NCBI GenBank assembly: GCA_963930655.1
Contig: OZ005621.1
Location: 11,147,001-11,211,000 of the forward strand
DNA from: Myrica gale
Taxonomy: Eukaryota > Streptophyta > Magnoliopsida > Fagales > Myricaceae
Direction: 5' to 3'
Length of the DNA stretch: 64,000 nt
The position numbers were made by a program, and so were the translations under genes. Position 1 is the first letter of the stretch, and every line of letters starts with the position of its first letter. Of the stretch, positions 10,701 through 27,318 are shown piece after piece. The notes under the pieces were generated by a model that had not been told where the DNA came from, did no database searches, and saw only the letters and a list, made by a program, of their open reading frames with translations.

Positions 10701-13700
10701 GCCGTTGCATTCAAAGGATTTGTGCCACCCATACGTCGGCCAACAAGCCTTCTATGCACGGATTTCACAAAGAAATCTCCTGAAGGTTCCAGCATCCAAA
10801 AGAACTTATCCACTATCCCTGGACCAGTAGCCTTTAATTTAGCAATCTCAGTTGCTGAATCAAGAGAAAATAGCCTCTAAACCTCACCAAAATCTCAGCT
10901 ACACCCATCCTCCAACAATAAATCTTGCACTGTCAAATTATCACAAGACCTCACCCCCTCCCTTATACTCAGCCTGAATCCTGGAATAGACGGTACCCAT
11001 TGATCACGGGCTGCGAAGATGTCCTGCCCACTTCCCATTTGAAAGCACATCTCTTCCACAACCATGATGAATTTCCTCTCGCCCCCACCTTCCAAAAATC
11101 ACTACCCTTCAAATATTTCCCACTCAACACCCTTACCCATAGACTATCCTTTTCATTAACCATTTTCCAAGCCAGCTTGGAAATCATAGCATGATTGACC
11201 TCAAAAGTCCGCCAAATACCCAAATCTCATTCACTTTTGGGGAGACATATAGTCGGTCAAGCCTTCAATGTCAAGTGCTGAGTTTTCTCATCAGCACAGC
11301 CCCACCAAAAATGTTTTAGAGCCCTATCAATCTCCTTACACCATGTCTGTGGCATCAAGTAGAAACTCATCAAATAGGAAGGAATACTGCAAGCAACGGA
11401 CTTACAGCTTTGCCTTCCACCCTGAGAGCTTGTGGAAAAATTTTTCTTTTATATTCGCAACAACTTGCATTCTAGCCCAAGGTATCCACAATGGGAGCCC
11501 AAGGTGCTTGGCCTTCGGGGAAAGTCTTTTTAAACGCAGCTTGTCTAAAATGAGGAGTATAGCTTGACCCCAAAATTCTTACTATAATACACCAAAAAAT
11601 TATCTCGGTTTAACTTTTGATCGGACCACACCATATATTTTTCAAGACATTCATCAAGCTTTGTTGCTTCCCGAAGAGTCGTCTTTTCAAAAAGAAGTAG
11701 ATCAGCCACAATTAGAAGATGGGAAACACTAAGTGCCTCGTTTCCACCTTAATACCTTCAAGGTTGCCTCTTTGTTCTTCTCATAATAATAACCGAGATA
11801 AGACCTCATAACAAATAATAAAAATAAACGAAGAAAGAGGATTGTCTCGACGAAGTCCCCAAGACGGATGAAAACTTTGGAAAGGGCTACCATTGATAAG
11901 TATTGAAAAGAACGCAGTTGAGATACATTGCTTATTCCAATTTATTCATATATGACCCAATCCGAACTTTTCAAATACCTTTAACACAAAACTCCACTCC
12001 ACCCTGTCATATGTCTTCTTCATATCTGCTTTGATAGTCATCCACCCTCTATGTCCCTATTTATGATTCATCCCATGAAAAAATCTCCCCAGCAACAATA
12101 TAATTATCTTGAATCGCCTTCGCCGATACAAACACAAGTTGGTAAGGTGATATGAGCTTTGGGCAACACCATCCTCAAACGGTCTGCCATAATTTTGGAG
12201 ATAAGTTTATAGATCATCACATTACAAAGGCTAATAGGGAGGAATTGACTAACCTTAGACAGATTGTCAATTTTTGGAATCAGAGTAATATTTGTGCAAT
12301 TCAACTCAGGAATCATCACACCATTCACAAAAAAATCTTGAACTGCGTGTACCAACCACCTTCCAAAGTGCTTAAAAAACAACACCTTCATATCATCCAG
12401 TCCAGGAGCTTTCTCCGGGCTCATCTTCCTAAGAGTACTATAAATCTCATCAGCATCCGGTACCATAGTAAGCAGCTCATTATCCTCTCTAGTAATCACA
12501 GGACCAATCAGATTTTCCCAGTCTTCAAGGATAGTCAGTTCACTAGATAAAGCAAACTCTGATAGAAAGCAACCAACTCACTGCCAACTGCTGATCTTCC
12601 CAAATCCACTCCCACTATCAGTTTTTAGCTTTGAATTAGTGTTACGACATCTGCGAATAATCGTCGAAGCATGATAGTATTTAGTGTTTAACTCACTAGA
12701 CACCAACCAAGAGACCCGGGCCTTTTGTCTCTAAAGAATCTCCTCCCTCCGCATCTGCTCATCCAAAGCTCAAATGAGATCCTGTTCTAGTTGGAGATTT
12801 GTCGTGGTAGACGGAGAGTGTTGTACAACTGCTAACTGATCCTTCACAAGACATAAGGACTGCTGAATATGATAGAGTTTCACCTTGTTTCACTTCCTCA
12901 AAGCAAACCATGTGTCCTGGATTTTTTTAAAAGGTAAATAACCAGGTGACTCCCCACTACTTTGATTCCAAGCCACTGCAACCACCCCCATGCATGAAGA
13001 GTTACGTGTCCAGTAGGTCTCAAATTTGAAAGCTTTAGGAGCCGACCTCTCCATTCCATGCAACGCCAATACCAACCACATGATCAGAGTTTGTGAGAGA
13101 ATAGTGTTGGATAATTGCATTCTGATACACTCCTGAATATTTGCAAAACCCAGACTTTTATTGCACCATGTGAATTTGGATCCCACAAATCTCAAATCAA
13201 CAAAATTCATAGTATTCATAAAATGCTTTAAACCTCTCAACGAAGAGGATGAAATAATACACCTACCTTGCTTTTTATCTTGCCGTAACAAATAATTAAA
13301 ATCCCCCTAGCATAGCCACGACATTTTCACATTCTGACCAAGATCCTTCAACTCCCTCCAGAAAAATTCTTTCTCCCTCCACAAAACAGGCTAATACACA
13401 AGAGAACAAAGGAACAAATGATCATCCCCCCAGGAGTTACCCCCAAATGAAAATAATTCTGAGATTGCAAAATAACATGAAACTAAAATTCCGGACGCCA
13501 ACAAAACAGTAGACCTCCACGTCTGCCAAGCGGAGGTATAAAAATAAAATAAGTAAACCCAATCTTTTTCATAACACGAGCAAAAAAATTACAATCAATC
13601 TTAGTTTCCATCAAAAAAATCTTCATCGAGTCTATTGTCTTCACAATATCCCGTAGGGCTCCAGCTGCCGAAGGTCGACCCAACCCCTGAAAGTTCCACG

Positions 13701-13725
13701 ATATTAGCTTAATGGAAGGGGTGGG
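7739..13725 (-). pseudogene. LINE ORF2 relic: endonuclease, reverse transcriptase, zf-RVT, RNase H
   Basis: Read from right to left. The endonuclease start is near 13725-13483 (KLISWNFQGLGRP, METKID) and its later part at 13291-12890 (GSKFTWCN). The reverse transcriptase N-terminus is at 12499-12104 (KMSPEKAPGLDDM, NITLIPK, PISLCNV); its catalytic box near 11740-11700 has decayed from FADD to VADL. Thumb and zf-RVT follow at 11223-10436 (WKLLVHERLKLLIWK, CSLCGEQLKTVHHLLLMCP). The RNase H domain is split by the solo LTR: DIILEGDLT ends at 9985, and the frame resumes at 7988 as VIKAIQQWPKRTKW through HSLACWVADE. Stops and shifts between domains make it non-functional. Confidence 0.88.
7994..9979 (-). 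mobile_element. Solo LTR, 1,986 bp, inside the LINE RNase H domain
   Basis: On the minus strand it begins TGTAACACCTAAG and ends TTTGGGGCGTGACA, with canonical TG...CA ends. A perfect 5-bp duplication ATTGT flanks it (7989-7993 and 9980-9984). Removing the LTR and one ATTGT restores the RNase H reading frame exactly, which proves the insertion. No internal retrotransposon genes are present, so it is a recombination product. Family (Gypsy or Copia) cannot be told from the LTR alone. Confidence 0.95.
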
Positions 13726-13802
13726 GGCATGGGTTGGCTCGCCTCCTCAACCGTACGTGACGCAAACAACTCAACAACTTCCAACATATGCTTCAATCAT
13801 AT

Positions 13803-15790
13803 TAAATCTATTGAAAGTTCTTCTTGTTTATTGATGACATTTAAGAATTTAAACTTACAATAACTATCTTTACATCCTAATTCAGGATTAGGTGTGTCAG
13901 AATCAGAAGTGTTACTACAACTTAATTAGGGAGCTAGAGCTAGATACTCTCAGATCATCTAGGTCATCAACTTCTAAATCACTACCGTCAATTCCGAAAT
14001 GGTAAATAACGTAGTTTTTTCACTATCAAGAATGTCTAGTTGATTAATTTCTTCTTTTACTCAACATCATGATGAATAATGTTCTAATTTCTTTTACTTG
14101 GGCTTACTAGTTTCTTGATGAAACTTCCTATAAGGCTTTTTATTAAATCTTCTTGACTTTTTGAAAGATGAATATTTATCCTTCTGATGTTTATGAAGAG
14201 AGGGTGCTATTAAAGGCAGACCATACTGCTCTAAAAAATTACCCATTTCATACATGGCCTTTTTCCTATCTTTATTAATTTGGTTACTAATCTACATATT
14301 GATGCACATTTTTAATCCTTATTTGTACTGACGATATCTTTATAAGTGAGATTATCGTAGTCTACTAAGACTTGATTCTTCCTAAATCACTTAGCAGACT
14401 TACTTTATGAAGAGCTGATTCTTCTTTGAAAGGGGTTTTTAATTCTATTGGTTTACTGGGTAATCGGATTAAGGGTGTTTCGCTTTGTGTGTGTTTACCA
14501 TCTAACTTCAATTCTATTTTATCTAACTGGTTTCATAGAGTCTAGAGATATTGATTTGTATAATTTATTTTGTTCAATTAGTTTCTTACTATCTCCACTT
14601 TCTGGGACCTTGAAAGGGGATGCTAATACTTCTGTGCCTTTATGAGACACAAAAATAGTCTTAGGGGTGAATGACTAGTACTATCGATGGACTTATCGGA
14701 TTTGATCCATTTGACTTCAGTGAGAACTTGAACATTCATGTTTGTAGGGTGGTATTTTTCTAAATGCTCGAAGGAACTTATGTTTGTGCCTAATTGACTC
14801 ATAAGTTTTTGTCATTTATCATAAATGACCTTTTCAGTTGTTGTGTGACTAGCCCTATATTGGGTTCTTTTTTAAAAAAAAATTGACTGTAGACATAAAT
14901 TCATCTTACAAAATTTTCATGTCTGGGTGGAATTCTTTTTTTTATAACTAATAACTGTGGGTCGACATATTCGAAATTTGTCTGAGTAGGAGAGTCTTTC
15001 TCTTCTTCCATAGTTGCTCTATCAAAGAGTTGAGACTTGGTGGAATATAAGGGAGTGCTTACTTACCTAGGAACTATCTTCGACTCCTTTAAGTTTTAGA
15101 TTGAGGTCTCTTCGGATAGATCCATTAAGACTTGGTGGAATACTGGAAGTAGATTTTCCGGACGACTTGCTTCCCGATTCCTTAATCCCGAGAGGTTGAA
15201 AACACCAGGATTCATGAAAACTTATCCTAACTAATCCATCCAAATACTATTGGATCATATCAAGATTGGCGATATCACTTTGAGCATGCCAAGTTGGGTT
15301 TTCATTTTCCGAAACCCATTCACTATGAAATGCAACATCTTTCCATAGAATTGACTTAGGGACTCTAACGTTGGCATCCTTGGTGTGACTCTGGATCAAA
15401 AGAGTTTGATCTTTGGGGCTTTTGACTAATGCATGGACATTTTGATTGATTTAGATATATTTGTAATAGATTCATAGATTAAGGCTAAGGGCTAACTTCC
15501 TTCTAACATCTCATATCCTAAAGTTTTAATGTTTAAGGTTAAGGCTTTTAAAAGGAGTTTATCATTCAACTAAGATTAAAGTCTGGGAAACAATCGAAAT
15601 GGATTGGTCCGTTATCAAGACTAGACTCTATTATACCTAAGATATTAGTATTGTAGTTTGTGAACCTAGCATCTCTAAAGCATAACAAAACTGAGGCATT
15701 AATCCCTTTACCAGTTAAAGGTTTAACTGCAACTTGTACTAGGCCAATATGAATTAATGTATTTGAAACCTTTTTCTGTGTTTTTTTAAG
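13803..15790 (-). pseudogene. Endogenous caulimovirid relic, movement protein and coat region
   Basis: From about 15790 leftward the minus strand shows a decayed 30K-type movement-protein core (GLVQVAVKPLT, then ASVLLCFRDARF). Next come a segment with VRVPKSILWKDV, and a coat-protein region with EMGNFLEQYGLP and a lysine/arginine-rich tail (about 14290-14110). The zinc-knuckle position is degraded. An acidic stretch with a short Cys-containing NPELGCKDSYCKF follows at about 13920-13850. This order (movement protein, coat, basic tail, acidic linker, then protease at 7.2 kb) is that of Caulimoviridae polyproteins. Many stops are present. It is an old, inactive genomic copy. It ends at the LINE target duplication at 13802. 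Confidence 0.75.
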
Positions 15791-16490
15791 ACATTATGAG
15801 ATAACAACTGACAATTCTCATGTGTATGTATGTAAATAGAAATGCTTTTTTATATCGATATTGGTTCCATTATTAGAAAACAGCGATTACTGTTTGTGTA
15901 ACAGTTATAGAATATGAAATAACAATAAACTACCCTTGGGATCTATAGAGCATATTTTTAAAAAAATCATTTGTACGCATTGATAGGCAGGTTGGTACTT
16001 TAATGAAGAGTAAGATGCAGTGATTTAATCTACCCTTAGGGATCTAAAGAGCAAACTTTGATAAACACGAGGACATTAACTTATAATATTGTTATATGTA
16101 CATGGATTATATACTTCATTACTACGAAGAGTTATATTAGAACAATCAAAATTTTTAAACTACGCTTCATATCAATATAATTGACTGCTTGTGGATAAGG
16201 AAAAAGCTCTTACAAATTTGAAATAAGTTATATAACATTTGAGACCCTGTTAAAGATTTTTGTCCAAACAGAGATAGCTAATGTTTTAATATATAAAAAT
16301 ATTTTATTGATACCTACTCTCGTTTTGACTTCGACTACTACATCAGATAAAACCCTCGACAGTCCAACTGATTCATGTTACCTTTGTTAGAGAGAGAGAG
16401 AGAGAGATCAAATCAAAACTCAAAAAAACTAAACTGATCACCAGATCTACTTTAGCACCCCCTAATAGCAAACTTTATATATCCAACTGA
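15791..16490. other. Non-coding segment between the viral relic and the bZIP 3' UTR
   Basis: A direct repeat of about 23 bp, CTACCCTTGGGATCTATAGA... at 15930-15952 and CTACCCTTAGGGATCTAAAG... at 16030-16053, is spaced 100 bp apart. It may be viral leader sequence, since it lies just upstream of the movement-protein relic on the minus strand. A (GA)n microsatellite is at 16388-16407. Confidence 0.5.
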
Positions 16491-16651
16491 CTAGCACATA
16501 TAAACTATGATATCGTGATGTCTGAACACGAGTCCAAGAGGAGACATGAACTAGGGAGGCAGGGTAACGGGAGAATGTCCCTATCTATGACACCTTTTGA
16601 AGTACAATTTTAAACAATGGCCTTTCACTACCTAGTCTACAGACACATCTC

Positions 16652-21410
<4,759 letters not shown>

Positions 21411-22112
21411 CGAGGAAAATTCTCAACAGTACAAAATCTTACAATTCCTTTAAGAACAGCGCAGAACCCCAGACAAAAATCAATCGAACCAGTTTTTTAG
21501 ACACCTAAGAAACCAAACGGATTCCTTCAAGCTTGAAGAAACGGACTCCCAAATTCCCCTGAGAAGAACTGATTGTGAAATTGAAGCTACGAGCCTCACA
21601 GAATCACAAACCAAGAAATGAGGACCACAGAAGAAGTTAACGACTCTTTTCCTATATCTGAAGAAATGAATTGACTCAAGAGATTAAAACCCTAGAATCT
21701 CACACAACAAGCCGCAGAAAATTGAGGAAGCGGATATCACAGAAACCTTAGAACACTAGAGATCTGAGCAGGCTGTAATTGCTGTGAACAGAAATATGCA
21801 ATTACGCCGAGCTATTCCTAGAATATAGAATTAAGAAACAAACATACATCACCAAATACATTAGCCTTCGACCACAGCGTACAAACTTCCCAGGATGATC
21901 AGGGGATTTTTCTGGAGAGAATTCTACGGGGGACAAAAATTCTCTCCGCCGTAGATTGTACAAAACAGATCTTGGAATGGGGAGTGGTAAAGCTAAGCAG
22001 AGGAGAATCCCACGGCATTTGTCCAAGAGCTAATGTAAATGAACAAAATCACATGGAGAGAGGGAGAGAGAGGGCGTATCTGACGACATTAGCGAAGTTT
22101 CGGTGATGCTAA
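21411..22112 (-). promoter_or_regulatory. bZIP 5' leader and proximal promoter region
   Basis: The stretch upstream of the bZIP ATG has no convincing coding frame. It includes AG/CT-rich runs near 22053-22075 (GGAGAGAGGGAGAGAGAGGG on the plus strand), typical of plant 5' UTRs close to the transcription start. The exact start and any leader intron cannot be placed. Confidence 0.5.
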
Positions 22113-22311
22113 GGCTGCGTTTGTCTCTAAAATTTTACTCAAAATTTTATCTCTCTCCTAATAAAATACTCCAATATAATCTCTCTCTCTTCCATCAAAA
22201 AATATAAAAAATTACAAAAATTATAAAATATTACCTCTCTCTTCACTTTTTCACTAAACCCAATACCAACACTAAACCCAATACTAAAAATTTTACCACA
22301 CAAACCCACCC
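22113..22311. mobile_element. Tourist-like MITE, 199 bp, in the bZIP promoter region
   Basis: The left end GGCTGCGTTTGTCTCTAAAA and the right end (reverse complement GGGTGGGTTTGTGTGGTAAA) form imperfect terminal inverted repeats. The element is flanked by TAA at 22110-22112 and 22312-22314. A 3-bp TAA/TTA duplication and a G-rich TIR are the signature of PIF/Harbinger-derived Tourist MITEs. The interior is AT-rich and non-coding. Confidence 0.85.
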
Positions 22312-22314
22312 TAA

Positions 22315-22975
22315 GTATGGTATAGGCGCGTGTCCTTAAATATTCTCTTATCTGTCTCATCTATTTTTTACTTACCGACACGTTATTTTCCTAACGTCTA
22401 AGATTAGGATAGAATGACAAATATTTAAGTAACCTAAAGTTTATATTGTTATACGTGTAAAAATTATTAAATTATATTAATATTTATAAAAATAAATAAC
22501 ATCAATTTATATTAAAATACGTATTTTGTGTGATATTTAGATTGTAAATATAAAAAGTATAATATAAATCCTAATAATTTATAAGAAACGAACATGTGCA
22601 TAATCTCAAGAAAATAAATTACACTTTAAAACCACTTTTCCTTTAATTGTCCTAACATAATTTGTTGAAAAGAATAATATTACCCTTTCTACTCGTAATT
22701 AACATTTATTTGCAATTTAGTTATCAGATTTGATATCCTTAGAATAAAATATTATTCAATCATCTAATGATTGACCTTAATTTTATATAAAATAATAAAA
22801 GAAATTTTACAAGAATTCATAAAAATCATCTTACAAGAATTTTTATCAAAAACATATTTTTTTACTCTCACATTCTCTAATAAATTTCAAAAAAATTTCC
22901 TTTTATAAGAAAATAAAATAAAAACTTAAATGAGATTGTTTTTTAGAATTGGAAATATTTGGCTTTCTTTAAAAA
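22315..22975. other. AT-rich intergenic DNA
   Basis: Very AT-rich with no readable gene or element. Confidence 0.5.
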
Positions 22976-22979
22976 AATA

Positions 22980-23460
22980 GAGAGAATATAAGGATCAATA
23001 TAAGATGAATGAATGAGAGATGAGAGGATCGTTTGATTACTCAAAAAGATGAATGAATAAGAGATCAAAGAGGATGGATCGATAGACGTTTGATTACCCA
23101 AAGAGATGAATGGGAGATCAAAGAGGATCGAAGAAGTTTGATTACCCACACCAAAAATTATTCGAACCTTTTATCTTACAGCATAAGGAACAAACAAACG
23201 TACCTTTTTTTTTCTTCGCAAATAATCGAAGAGGTTTGATTATCGAAGATGTTTGATTATCTGAAAAGATGAATGAGAGATCAAAGAGGATCAATCGATA
23301 AAGGTTTGATTCCCCAAAAAGATGAATGAGAGATTAATTAAGATGATCGATAGAGTTTTGCTTACCCAATCTAACTCGGCTAGCTAAAAATAATTGCTAC
23401 TGCTATCGAACCTTTTAACTAACAACATAAGGAACATATACACAAACACACTAGTCAAGC
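22980..23460. repeat. Degenerate tandem repeat block
   Basis: At least five units of 45-60 bp with the consensus order AAAAGATGAATGAGAGATCA, AAGAGGATCGATCGATAGA and GTTTGATTACCC. A longer duplication of about 230 bp is also visible: TCGAACCTTTTATCTTACAG... at 23163 and TCGAACCTTTTAACTAACAA... at 23398, each followed by CATAAGGAACA. Confidence 0.85.
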
Positions 23461-24354
23461 ATAAAAGTTGTTTTAAGGATATTGAGTAATATTACAAAGG
23501 TTTGAATTCCTGCAAAATAAAATATCATGCGAATGAAATATTAAAAGAAAGCAAAAGAAAAAGCATCTAAAATATCTCCTGAAAAAAGGATTACAAAAAA
23601 TAAATCTATTCATATTTAGAAATACAATCATACAAATGGTCGAGACTAGTTAAACAATAATTTTAAAATCAGTTTCTTCTTGAGCGAAAAGCACGTGAGA
23701 AGGGGATGAGAAGTTGATATACTGTCTATTTGAACATTCTATTATGGCATCTGTTCAGCTACTCATCAGAAAGACATAGATAAGCCTATGATAAAAGTAA
23801 TAATAATCATAATCATAATCATAAAAATAATAACATGGACATTAATATTAATATTATTTAATATTTAAGCCAAAAAAGTGAGGAAAAAAACCCACATATA
23901 TTGCTTAAAGGCAGAAGATTTGGTCAGATTAGTAAAGTAAAGAAGTGTAATAATGATATTCTCATAAGAATCGAATGAGGATAAGGATATTAATAACATC
24001 CACATGGGGCCACGTACAGATTACTATATATGTGCTATAAGTGCACTTAAACCCTATCTGTATTGCGAGGGTATTATATGTGTTACTTATGCTTGAACCA
24101 ACCAAATGGTTAATTTCATCCGATTTTGTAGTTTTCACTTTGTTAGGTTTTTAGTGAAAAAAAAATTTTTGCTTGATGAATAAAACTTAGTTCCTGGAAG
24201 TACCGATCTGTTCAAAATTGTATTCCAGAAACTAATTTGTAAAAAGTAAATACCACAAAAAATATATTAGTAATTAAGCTAACTTTTTTAAACCCCATAC
24301 TCTGGTTTGATTCCAAGCTAGAAGTTTGTATACCCAATTCAACTTGGAGAGAAT
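23461..24354. other. AT-rich intergenic DNA
   Basis: Contains a short (ATAATC)n-like run near 23800-23850. No gene recognised. Confidence 0.5.
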
Positions 24355-25250
24355 TTGCATCTGTTTTTGCTTTGTGTTATTCATTTCTTTGCTACAATGG
24401 TAGAAAAATTCTTTATCTTGTGCAAAATACTCTAAAGCATACCTAAAGTGTTAAGAGACTCATGACTGTGGATATCATGCGAAATTTCTTCTAATACGAT
24501 CTTTAGAAGTAACACGACATGAAGAATATGATCAATGAATCTGCTACGATTCCTAGTCAATAAAAGTCTCACGATCTCTTTGAAATAAGAGAAGAAAACG
24601 AGAGAGATCATTTTTAAGCTTAAGGAGATAGTGTGGTCATTGATTAGAAAGGTTGCACGGCAACGCTGACTTCCAAAATAGCAAATTGCTCACTTATGCA
24701 TCATATGAGCATAAACCTTGTGGCACAGAATCAGATATTGATGCTTTATGTTTTTGTGTTGGTACTATCTTTGCAACTACGGTAGAAGAGTCCTTTTGTC
24801 TTCTTGTGAAACATACTCGAAAGCATACCTGAAGTGTTAGAGACTCACTGTGGACATCATGATCAAAATTTTTTCTAATCCGATCTTTAGAAGTGACACG
24901 ACATGAACCATATGATCAATCAATTTTTTTCGGTTCCTAGAGAGTCAAAGACTCACGCTATCTCCGAAAGAAGAGAAGGAAATGAGAAATTTCATTTTTT
25001 GAAGTTCAAGGAGATAGTGTTGTCTTGGATTAGGAAGGTTGCACCGGCAACAACAACTCGCAAAAAATAGCAAATTGATTCAACGTGTATCATTTATTCA
25101 TCATATGAGCATGGAGCTCATGGCACAGAATCATTTATTGATGCTTTATGTTTATGTGTTGGTCCTATTTTTTCCACTACGGTAGAAAATTATTTTGTGT
25201 TCTTGTGCAACATACTCTAAAGCATACCTGAAGTGCTAGAGACTCGTTGA
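24355..25250. repeat. 390-bp tandem repeat, about 2.3 copies
   Basis: The marker GCATACCTRAAGTG recurs at 24437, 24833 and 25222, periods of 396 and 389 bp. Other shared words are CGATCTTTAGAAGTRACACG, AAGGAGATAGTGT, CATCATATGAGCAT and TTGATGCTTTATGTTT. Copies have diverged by small indels, so the array is not recent. No open frame runs through a full unit. Confidence 0.9.
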
Positions 25251-27318
25251 TTATGACTCTTTCCGATAGATAACCAAAGAGCGAACAGAAGTAAGCCAGA
25301 GACCAATTTCATATGAACTAGCTAGCCAATGAGATGAGCTACCCATCGAGGGAGCTTAAACCGATGTTCCTATGTGCCACCCGTTACCTTCCTTTCAAAT
25401 AGGTCATTCCTTGCGTACAATACTTCATTTAAGGTCTCGCGTACGTAATGCCCCACTTAACATATAGCCGCACTTGAGAAGAAGAAGAAGGAGTTAGCCA
25501 AATAGTGTTGAAGGTTGAGGTTGGAAGGCAAGGAAAATTTACTCTTCTTTTGTTTTAGATTTCGGCTGCTTATATGTAACGAATTATCTTCTTCTTTCTT
25601 GAATATAGGTGCTATTAATGCCAAGAAGAATCGAGGGAAAGAGGTAAGGGAATTAATATATAGCGTAATCTAAAAACTAGAGGGAGGACCGAAAGTTTTG
25701 GTCGTGAACAGCAAGAGATCGTGTCTTGTTTCTGGCCTTGGATGTTAGTTTAACCCTTAGTCTAAAATGTATGTTGGATTTGTTGAAGAAATAGGTCTCA
25801 TATGATGATTTTTTTCAAAGGTTATATTGACATGCACAGGTAGATATGGGGTTTAGCTTCAATTAAGCATTGTTGGGAGTGATAATAATGGAAATGAGTC
25901 CTCTGTTGTATTGCAGAATCCGATATTTAGAGCATGTTCATTTTCTGTGGAATGGATAGTGTATTTACAAGTTAATTGTGACATGTAAAGCATGAAATAA
26001 TTCATTTGAAAAAGATTTAGCTGCTGCATGAATTTGGTTAATTATACCTAAAGAAAAAACAATTGCAGAAAAATAGTTGCTGAATATAACAGAACAGAAA
26101 TATATATGCAATTTTGTAGAGGTTGCCATGATTTAATGTCTTGATGAATTTGCTGTCATTTATGCTAGTGGAATTGGTTCAATTAATCTTGGTAATATTC
26201 TGCAGAAAACGAAATGTAGAGAGCATCTTTGAATTAATAGTTGCTGGAAACATGCAATATTGCTGCTGTAATTTTGTTTCATACGGGTTCTATTGAAAGA
26301 TAGAAAGGTTAATGAACAGTTATCATGTGATGAACAAACAGTAAGCTGCTGGAATTAAAGAGGAAATGTTAAGATAGTGCATGCTGAAATTGGTTTCTAT
26401 AGAAAAAAATTGAAGGGAAAAGAAAGAGTAATTATATCAATTGATGATGGAAATTTTTTTGTGGTGATTGGATTATTTTCTACTGTTTTGTGAAGAACTT
26501 ATGGGAGGTTAACAGTAAAATAGAATACAGCAAGTATGGGATAAAAAATACATTTGGATTGTTATTGTTTTTGGAAAATAAATTGGAACATGAGAGAATC
26601 TAAAAGCTCAAGAATTTCTCTATAGATTTTCTCTTGCCAAATGTGTTTATGAATGTTTACTGAATTATAGATGTAATGTAGGGAGGGTAGAATGAATCAT
26701 TAATGTACATTGTAGATTTGAAAAGCTATTAAGGATAACAAAGCTGGTAACTAAACTACTTGCTGGAATTTTGTTACTGCAGAACACTGAAAAATACAGC
26801 ATTGGTTAATTGCTTTATTTATCTCTTTCGTCATCTTTTTTCATTCTTATTTTGATTATATGGTATGCTGAACATGGTGGTAACCTAGTAGACATGCAAA
26901 TGCTGAACTTTTGAAGAGATTAAAGAATTAGACTCTAAAATTCTATCATTAAACTAATGACTTAAAAGTAGCATGTTGTACAATTCTACTCAAATGCTAT
27001 CTGTTCTGATGTGCATTGTTATTTATGCAGGGTTGTTTTTAGTGAGTTAAATTGCAATTATATAGCTTGAATATTATGTTGACAAGTGAATGAAAAATAT
27101 ATAAGGGTAGAAGATATTTAATTGCTTGATTGTTATGGTGGAGATTTCCTAAATTTTGATAAATTTTCGGATTCATTAAAGTGTTTTGCAGTTCTAATGT
27201 CGAGAAGATTTACGTGCCGCTGTTATTACTTACTTGTTTAGCTGCGTGCAATTGTCTGTTTGTGATATTCAATGATATTGATCTCTACATGAGAATGAGA
27301 ATGAGAATTGAGTAAAGA
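25251..27318. other. AT-rich intergenic DNA
   Basis: No gene recognised. Segments such as 26200-26420 (GTGCATGCTGAAATTGG) share short words with 63075-63270 (TAGTGCATGCTGAAAATTAT) and may be an old dispersed repeat. Confidence 0.4.

Larger units (their letters stand above)
7687..13790 (-). mobile_element. L1-type LINE, 5'-truncated near ORF2 start, inserted in the endogenous virus
   Basis: Flanked by a perfect 12-bp target duplication CTTCAATCATAT at 7675-7686 and 13791-13802. The 3' end is at the left, with a short A-rich tail (T-run at 7689-7695 on the plus strand). Without the solo LTR inside it, the element is about 4.1 kb, the size of ORF2 alone; ORF1 is missing, so reverse transcription stopped near the ORF2 start. 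Its domains differ from the LINE family at 38.6, 43.6 and 17.7 kb: it carries an RNase H domain at the C-terminus. Confidence 0.92.
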
